Shown here one piece after another: positions 57,201-64,000 of a stretch of 64,000 nt of DNA. The notes beneath the pieces were generated by a model. The model saw only the letters and a list, made by a program, of their open reading frames with translations. It made no database searches and was not told the DNA's origin. Origin of the DNA: Telmatactis stephensoni. Its lineage: Eukaryota; Cnidaria; Anthozoa; Actiniaria; Isophelliidae. A program made the translations under genes and the position numbers. Location of the stretch: contig JALIZF010001919.1 in NCBI GenBank assembly GCA_029948255.1, positions 1,426,001 to 1,490,000 on the forward strand. Direction: 5' to 3'. Every line of letters starts with the position of its first letter. Position 1 is the first letter of the stretch.

Positions 57201-60200
57201 ACTGCAGTACCTTTTTTGTTATTTGGATCAGTGCTGTATAATTTAAGCCATGGAATAGAAGGTCCTGTGGGATGAAAGCAGGTTCAGATTAAAGACTACT
57301 GATTGACCGTCAGTACAAAACTGGTTTCTTGGTAGAAAACGGCAACCCATAGAAATTTGTTGCAGGTTAACAAAAGATGTAGATAAGTGCATGCATGTTG
57401 TCAGGGCCACCCAAATTCCTTGGGGATAGTCAGTTATTTTCCTTTCTTTTGAGAGCAGGGTATCGACTTCCTTAGCTAGCTAGTTTAGGGGGGAAGGGGA
57501 GGGGGAGGGGGAGGGGGAGGGGGAGGGGGAGGGGGGCAACTGCCTCCTCTGTCCCTGTGTTGTTTAAGACCATGGTTCTGGCCAGTTGTGTTCCCTGTAG
57601 AAAATCACACTAACTGAGCACCTATGAAATGAGCAATAAGGAGGAAAGGCATAAGAGGGCATAATATTGATACTTACCAAGATAGTGAAGAACATACCAC
57701 TTTCCTTTCTTGCTGAATTGGGCAGAAAAATACCCTGATTGACCATCTGAAATAGCCAATGTTTGAAAGGGGATCAAATGAATCACGATGTTTACAATGC
57801 ACTAATATTAATTTATTAATACTTAAAATTAAGGAGTGACATTTTTGACATAGATGTACCTTTAGCATAAGGTGCATTACAAGATAGGCATGTTTGTTTC
57901 TTGTCTTGGATTGATACGCTACAAAGACAAAAAATTACAAATTATTATTAATAAAAGTTACAATTCATATTATCTAATTATTAGAGTCTGATCTACTTGT
58001 TAGCCAGTAGATTTCACATGGCTGTGAATACACATGACTGTAAGACAGCATAACATACAAAATGTACATGACATGCTGTATGACACTGTCCATGCTGTTA
58101 GAATTTTACTATCCTATAAATCAAAGGTCTCAATGAGACAACTCACGCATACAACTAACACACAAGCCAATACAAAAAAGGAAAAACTTATGCACCAAAG
58201 TAAATCCCAAAGGGAGGACGGGGAGAGTGCAACTAAAATAAGGAGGTTTGAAAGCATTTGCAGTTCCCCCAGTCAGGCATTTGATAATTATCTGGGTCCC
58301 AGGACACATAAATATTAAGAAATGTTAAGCAGTTTGATCAATTTGTTTCCCAACTGTCAGGATTTAGACAAAAAAATTCAACTGTTGATCAAATCGCACC
58401 CTTTTTCCTGCACTCCCTCCCCCTTGGGTTTACTTTGACAGCCTTGATTAGGGTAGGAGCACTAAAAGTGAGCAACATAAATAGTCCTATTTTACCATAG
58501 GCATTTAACTGTGGTAGTTTAGATGTCATTTTGATATTACCGTAAACACTTGAATGTATACACCTATTTCAAAAAAGGTTGTCACCGCTAAGAGCGATAG
58601 GCGATAGGTAATAGGTTATTCCAAGACCGCAAAGCACTATTGATTTCTTAATTATTAAAGCCATTCTAAATCAATAGTGCTTTGCGGTCTTGGAATAACC
58701 TATTACCTATCGCCTATCGCTCTTAGCGGTGACTACCTTTTTTGAAATAGGTGTATATATCTTGAATCAAAGCCGCACTCATAGCCAATTAGCAACTATA
58801 AACTTGGTTGTGAAATTATAAAAATCTCAAAAGAATTTTCAACTTAAACTGACTATATGCTTAGCTTTTGTTTGTCAAATTCTAGAACGTACAGCTGAAT
58901 CGGTATGCACATTGGAATGCAGCTGCTAATTATGCATATTCAATTGATCTTTTGAATTCATCACAAACAGTCCAAACAAGCATTGAAATCTCTTCACGAA
59001 GATTAACCAGTTAGAACTGGTTTCCATTATTTGAGTGCCCAAAGCAGGCTGGAGGATTTTTAACAACAGCAATTGTACTACAATGCAAATCAGAAAGTCC
59101 CAAACGTAACCCACCCAGTTAGACCTTTGTTGTCATTGTTGCACAACTTGGACTTGCATAGTAGCCAGTTAGAACCGGTTTCTATTGTTTAAGGGTGTAT
59201 TAAGCAGGCTGGAGGATTTTGTACAATAGCAAATTGTTTCAATTACATGTATGCAAATGAGAAAGTCCCATCTACAGCTGCAATAACTCAACTACTCCTA
59301 CAGAGTATCCGTGAGTTAAAAATTATCACTTAATAATATAATGCAAAAATACCAGTTTATTATAAATCATGTACCTGTAAATATGTCTTTTTGCTGGACG
59401 TAGGGATAATTCAGCTTGACTTGGAGTTGCAGCAAAGTATCTATAACGAAAACAAACTTCTGCCTTTTAAAACTCACTTCCTTAATGATTGATTACAATA
59501 ATTAACAAATAGATAAAAATCATAGAAACATACAAAATCTCATTCTTATCATCAAATGCCAAAACATCTGTAACTTCCCATGTGCCAGATGTAATTTGTG
59601 TAACTTCACCAGTCTGGTAAGAAATAAAGAAAAATACTATTATATATTATATAAAACACAATCCCTCTTTTGTTGCCTACAATGCACATGACATAATAAT
59701 ATTACTACAAAATGTGGTATTTCACAATATTCTTTTTGCACAATTCACATTAGAGGAAAGCCAAGACTATAATAATATTGAATATTAACTATCATGGATA
59801 ATTGCAAAATATTTTTGGTAATTTAAGCTTTTAATGATGCCTCAATTATTTTGAGATCTCTCCAATTCATTTACTCCTGGCTCATTGCTTAGAAAATGGT
59901 CACAGATCTGGGTCAATCCACTTCTGTTGACTATTGTGCCTTTTTTTGGACTATCATGCACTGACTATTAGAATTTTCTTCTGATCACAGGTGAAGTAAA
60001 TCACTATATAAGAGCTTCTTGACTATCTTTGCCATGAGGCTTGGTGAAGGTGACGGTAAGGTAACGGTAAGGTAACAGTAAGGTAATGGTAAGGTAACGG
60101 TAAGTGGTCGACGAACCGAGTTACCGACCACTTACTGTACGGTGCAGATTGTTCACGATTACCTTTACAGTCTGCTTCAATCAAAATATATGTTATCATA

Positions 60201-60801
60201 AACAACTGCTATTGATCATTACTATCATCATCATCATCATCATCATCATCACTATCATCATTTTCCACGCCATCATTCAAGGAACACTTATTAAGAACAC
60301 TTAAGAAGCTGTTAATGGATACTGTCAACAGAAACAATAATCATAGTGGCTTACCCCTATATCGACTTTTCCAATATGGATAAACTTTCCATTAAGTCCT
60401 TGTTCAAATGGGTACTTAACTAGATAGTATGCCTTTTCACTTTGGTATATTGGCAGCATATACTACAATAATATCAAACACAATATACATACAATCAATA
60501 AACCACGTGCAGTGTGCATCATGCAATGCAATTTTCCATATTTGGGTAGATTTTGCAAATCCTTATCAATCATTGACTAATTTGAACAGGTTTTGCCCCC
60601 AAAGAGGATTGACAAATCAGAAAGACAAATAAGCTAATTGAATATCTAATCATGACACAATGATTTGCACTGTACAAAGGTGCATGAAGTAATACTGTTC
60701 ATGGCAAATCAATTTGCAAACTCAAAAACACGTACTGCCAATGTTTATGAAGTACTTACCTTGTCGTCAACCCAACCATCTTTAACCATTTCAGTATGAC
60801 C
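51242..60801 (-). CDS. Dipeptidyl-peptidase 4-like serine peptidase (S9B), C-terminal part
   Basis: Cleaves dipeptides after Pro or Ala at peptide N-termini in the DPP4/FAP family. Eighteen consecutive exons: 60760-60801, 60355-60462, 59534-59613, 59375-59440, 57860-57918, 57678-57746, 57211-57264, 56103-56213, 55635-55704, 55338-55362, 55121-55227, 54157-54222, 54021-54075, 53563-53665, 53219-53277, 53041-53113, 51888-51961 and 51242-51460. Phases all agree; 479 residues. The propeller part has ITSGTWEV and TCLSC. The hydrolase part has VYGGPATQN, the nucleophile motif WGW|SYGG split by an intron exactly before Ser, YTERYMGLP, HGTGDDNVHFQNSAQ (catalytic Asp) and YTNSNHAL (catalytic His). All three triad residues are present. 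The end is unusual: after the alpha/beta domain comes a Ser/Asn linker, four YPN repeats and YPQWPYG. Transmembrane anchor and first propeller exons lie right of the window or are displaced by the inverted repeat at 61788. Confidence 0.95.
52280..52975. repeat. GATGATGTCATGGATAATG minisatellite in the DPP intron
   Basis: About 700 bases of TGATGATGTCAT-type units. The best-ordered part (about 52635-52830) repeats a 77-base unit more than twice with few changes. It lies in the 1.1-kb intron between exons 51888-51961 and 53041-53113. Asp/Met/Val-rich open frames come from the repeat. Confidence 0.85.
54618..54826. mobile_element. GGCGGATCC-type element, family M3 (copy 3)
   Basis: Left CAGGGGTGGATTTAGGGG and right TTCCTGGATCTGCCCCTG are inverted. 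Near the right end a 20-base unit, GCACCCCCTCCTGAAGACAG, is repeated three to four times in tandem. It is in a DPP intron. Confidence 0.7.
56722..56911. mobile_element. MITE-like element with CACAGGG ends
   Basis: Left CACAGGGAAAAAAATGTCAC then TTCCCAACTTGG and TCCTGGGTCTAAAC. The right end is the inverted order: GGTTAGACCCAGGGA, CCCAAGCTGGGAATTGACTT then TTTCCCCCTGTG. About 190 bases inside a DPP intron. Confidence 0.75.
57485..57536. repeat. (GGGGGA)n G-rich repeat
   Basis: Seven or eight GGGGGA hexamers in a row on the plus strand. Runs of five G at short spacing could form G-quadruplex DNA. It lies in a DPP intron, C-rich in the transcript. Confidence 0.9.
58555..58757. mobile_element. 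Near-perfect long palindrome, arms about 85 bases
   Basis: GTATACACCTATTTCAAAAA then AGGTTGTCACCGCTAAGAGC and CAAAGCACTATTGAT on the left are repeated inverted on the right, with only one to three changes (GTTGTCACC against GTAGTCACC; GTATACACC against ATATACACC). The centre is an AT-rich loop of about 30 bases. It lies in the 1.46-kb DPP intron between exons 57860-57918 and 59375-59440. Confidence 0.9.
59008..59275. repeat. Tandem duplication of a segment of about 150 bases
   Basis: CCAGTTAGAACTGGTTTCCA then AAGCAGGCTGGAGGATTTT and AGAAAGTCCCA (59008-59102) recurs at 59163-59270 as CCAGTTAGAACCGGTTTCTA, AAGCAGGCTGGAGGATTTT and AGAAAGTCCCA. Diverged copies, same orientation, in a DPP intron. 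Confidence 0.8.
60047..60137. repeat. GGTAAC/GGTAAG hexamer repeat with flanking hairpin
   Basis: About nine hexamers such as GGTAACGGTAAGGTAACAGT. They run into GGTAAGTGGTCG, which pairs with CGACCACTTAC after a short loop. The array lies in a DPP intron; on the transcribed strand it reads as CTTACC/GTTACC. Confidence 0.8.
60217..60262. repeat. (ATC)n microsatellite
   Basis: About fourteen ATC units with two interruptions, in the DPP intron between exons 60355-60462 and 59534-59613. Confidence 0.9.
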
Positions 60802-61787
60802 CTGTGTTCAGAGGATAAGAAGGAATCAATGGCAATTTCAATGTTTGATTTCTTTTAATTTACTACATCCCAGATAATAATAATAAACACAATTACACAA
60901 TGGCAGCAAAAAATCAAACTGCTAAATGAAAACTTTTAAACTAGAATAATTTCAAAGCAAAACATACATACACAGACACATACACGCACATAAAAACATG
61001 AATGGCATGGACTGAGATCTGCCACAACTCCATCAGTTCCACAGCAACCTATAACACCGGCTAAAAACAACATGGAGAGAACAAAAACAATATGGAGATA
61101 AAAGCTTACTAGCCTTACTCTAAGACTTACCAGGTCTAAGCCAATCAGAATCTCATATTTTCAGACGCTTTTGACTGCAGTAACATTACTGTAAACTATC
61201 CAATCACACGTGAGCGGAGTGGTAAGAATTACCGAGACCAGTAATGTTACCATTCACAAGCGCCACATGTTAACGAAATCGTGTTGAAATGAGTCCAAAA
61301 ATTTCACAAAAAAGGCTTATGGCATTTAGTTGACGAAAAAAGGATAGAACTAGGCCGTTATTTCCCATGTTTGACACAAAATATTTCTTTATTTTGAGTT
61401 TGGCCTTGTCACTTGCCATTTCCGCTTACCTCAAACATTTGACAGATCAGTTCAGAGTCACGAGAAAATTACGATTGATGCATGATTTTACAAGACCTAA
61501 AAATCATCGCTAACTTCAAAATCTATTCAATAAAGGTCTATTTTTGTCCCCAGACTTTACAGAAAAATCACACATCGCTTCAAGTAAACTAGTATTAGAC
61601 CTGAATCTACCTACATTCACCTTCGCGCCATTTTTTCGCGGAATTTTGGTCACTACGACATACATCCAAAACGGAATTCAAAGAAAAGTTCCAAAAATTA
61701 CTAAAAGCGCGATTACTTAATCAGACTACTGTGATTATTAATTTCTACAGGAATAAGTCCAGGTCTGTTGATAACTCGGCTCCCTTC
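60802..61787. other. Upstream DPP intron and left flank of the inverted repeat
   Basis: No convincing next DPP exon. The minus strand shows a donor-like CTGGTAAGTC near 61135, but the sequence before it (GATTCTGATTGGC) is the head motif of repeat families, so I do not call it an exon. Two palindromic GTAACATTAC-type motifs lie near 61180 and 61245 and may belong to the element on the right. Confidence 0.4.
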
Positions 61788-64000
61788 AAGTAATTGTATA
61801 AAACGCTGTACTTTATAAAAATTCACGGGAAGTCTTTTTTACAAACTGAAAACACTCATTCAATACAAGGATTTACTTTGGTGTAGGAATTTCAAATTCC
61901 TAAAAGTTTTAGGCGAGATTTTAACTGATCTACCTCGTTCATTCATGTTCATTGCACTGTCAAAATCTCCAGCAGTGTCAAAGCGATGTCCGTTCTTCCT
62001 TTTTCCATTTCAGTGATGTCTTTTCTTCTACAGGCACAAGAAAAACATCCAGTGAAAGAGAGATGTGTCCCTGGTAGACCACCGAGTATCATTTTGATCA
62101 TTCACAACGCAAGTAAAGGAGATCTACTATAGCTAGCCGCGATGTAGTAAGACTTACTGCTTACGTAATCAGATCAGGATATCGGATTTCACACAACACA
62201 CGGGCCACTCAAAACTACTGTATAATGCTAGCTAGACATGCCGTGTACAAATTTTATTTATTGCTTTGTTGCTTTATTGATCCGAGTATTCAAGTTTAAG
62301 CTAGAAAATATTTCTTAACTTTGTCGTTTGGCGATTTTCCAGCCAGACAAAAGAACGAGACTTCACGCTCCATCAATCAGTAACATTACCAAATGTATTA
62401 CGGTCGCACTCCTTGGAGTGCAAATCAGAGATGTTTTCAACTCCACTTTCTTCCACCAAAAATATACATAATTGCTTTACTGAAAAAAGCAAAAGCCTTT
62501 AATCTTTTATAATCGCGAGTTGGCTGCTGTTTATATATGTAAGGTTACAAAATTGTACAAGAATTAACTTTTCAGTCGTTCCGCGCCTTCCCAGTAAGAC
62601 CGATAACATTACTGGACAAAGTGCGGGCTTTGAAAAAAACAGTGTATTTAATAGATAAATTCGTCTACGTACTGTGATTGACTTCAACGGTTTCGCATTG
62701 GTGATCAAGAACTAACAGTATTTATCATCTCATCTCAACAACACTTGGAGTAACGTTACTGGGTTTGGTAATGCTTACTCGAAAGATGTTTTCCTATTGG
62801 ACACTTGGTGGTAACATTACCAACCATTCGTCTGTAAGCCCGATAAACAAGTTACTAACAGTCTCAGTTACTATCCGCTTATAAAGAATCAGTGAGTTAG
62901 TTTTAAAAAAAAAATATTGAGAGTCTACAGTACCGTGTCTGTGTAAAGTCTTATTAATATCTGTTGTGAAATCTACATGTTTTAAAATGCATCGTCTGTC
63001 CCTTAATTATGCTTGGAAATATATCCTTCTTATTTTTGATTTTTTTTAACAAACCGTTGAAGTCAATCACAGTACGTAGACGAATTTATCTATTAAATAC
63101 ACTGATTTTTTCAAAGCCCGCACTTTGTCCAGTAATGTTATCGGTCTTACTGGGAAGGCGCGGAACGACTGAAAAGTTAATTCTTGTACAATTTTGTAAC
63201 CTTACATATATAAACAGCAGCCAACTCGCGATTATAAAAGATTAAAGGCTTTTGCTTTTTTCAGTAAAGCAATTATGTATATTTTTGGTGGAAGAAAGTG
63301 GAGTTGAAAACATCTCTGATTTGCACTCCAAGGAGTGCGACCGTAATACATTTGGTAATGTTACTGATTGATGGAGCGTGAAGTCTCGTTCTTTTGTCTG
63401 GCTGGAAAATCGCCAAACGACAAAGTTAAGAAATATTTTCTAGCTTAAACTCGAATACTCGGATCAATAAAACAACAAAGCAATAAATAAAATTTGTACA
63501 CGGCATGTCTAGCTAGCATTATACAGTAGTTTTGAGTGGCCCGTGTGTTGTGTGAAATCCGATATCCTGATCTGATTACGTAAGCAGTAAGTCTTACTAC
63601 ATCGCGGCTAGCTATAGTAGATCTCCTTTACTTGCGTTGTGAATGATCAAAATGATACTCGGTGGTCTACCAGGGACACATCTCTCTTTCACTGGATGTT
63701 TTTCTTGTGCCTGTAGAAGAAAAGACATCATTGAAATGGAAAAAGGAAGAACGGACATCGCTTTGACACTGCTGGAGATTTTGACAGTGCAAGAAATAGA
63801 AGGTTGCTCCAGGATCCACGTGTGCAACAAGGACTGCAATGAACATGAATTAGCGAGGTAGATCAGTTAAAATCTCGCCTAAAACTTTTAGGAATTTGAA
63901 ATTCCTACACCAAAGTAAATCCTTGTATTGAATGAGTGTTTTCAGTTTGTAAAAAAGACTTCCCGTGAATTTTTATAAAGTACAACGTTTACAATTACTT
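61788..64000. mobile_element. Very large inverted repeat (arms over 900 bp), truncated by window edge
   Basis: The left arm 61788-62693 and the reverse complement of 63051-64000 match over their whole length with few substitutions. The loop is about 357 bases. The right arm carries about 42 extra bases near 63795-63836. Both arms still match at base 64000, so the element extends beyond the window and possibly left toward 61180. GTAACATTAC-like palindromes recur near 61181, 61244, 62381, 62605, 62751, 62811, 63132 and 63354. A 69-codon frame present in both arms is identical in most positions simply because of the inversion. No transposase recognised. Confidence 0.85.

Noticed and set aside
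61120..61175. Possible additional DPP exon with donor CTGGTAAGTC on the minus strand
   Set aside because: The preceding GATTCTGATTGGCTTAG matches the head motif of the M2 repeat family, and the encoded residues do not resemble the expected propeller segment.
62499..63245. Two copies of a 69-78-codon frame with the KPLKSITVRRRIYLLNT motif
   Set aside because: Present twice because the arms are inverted copies. No known domain, no start context, and identical decay in both arms.

Overview
The window looks like nuclear DNA of an early-branching animal, most likely an anthozoan cnidarian (stony coral or sea anemone). Genes are split by short-to-medium GT-AG introns, flanking DNA is AT-rich, and small inverted-repeat elements, tRNA-derived SINEs and ATT/AAT microsatellites are abundant. 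The gene set (one Gli factor, a GABA-B-like class C receptor, an intronless rhodopsin-class receptor, a DPP4-family peptidase) also fits a cnidarian. No bacterial or organellar gene is present. The species cannot be fixed from sequence alone.

Layout. Bases 1-63 are the last codons of a plus-strand gene, followed by a poly(A) signal. About 4.5 kb of repeat-rich spacer follows. A complete five-exon Gli/Ci gene lies at 4614-12602 (+), about 1150 residues. A short gene homologous to human C17orf98 runs at 15856-17823 (-); its last exon is uncertain. An intronless class A GPCR is at 20770-21705 (-). A 65-codon mitochondrial ribosomal protein bL36m gene is at 23664-23861 (+), with a YY1-type site upstream. 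From 24.1 to 30.7 kb I see only repeats plus one weak promoter-like site. A complete 17-exon GABA-B-receptor-like gene spans 30765-45198 (+), 813 residues. The 3' end of a BEL/Pao-type retrotransposon lies at about 46.2-46.7 kb (-). Eighteen exons of a DPP4/FAP-type S9B prolyl peptidase fill 51242-60801 (-); they give the C-terminal 479 residues with an intact Ser-Asp-His triad, and the N-terminal exons lie beyond the window. The window ends inside a very large inverted repeat (arms over 900 bp) starting near 61.8 kb.

The genes do not form one pathway: they cover Hedgehog transcription (Gli), mitochondrial translation (bL36m), probable cilia biology (C17orf98-like), G-protein signalling (two receptors) and peptide trimming (DPP). 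The unusual content is mainly mobile: at least a dozen foldback/MITE-like elements, several in two or three copies. One family has a copy just downstream of the Gli stop codon and another inside a GABA-B-like intron. Exon boundaries were hand-derived from splice signals, phase arithmetic and alignment to remembered family members; no search was run.
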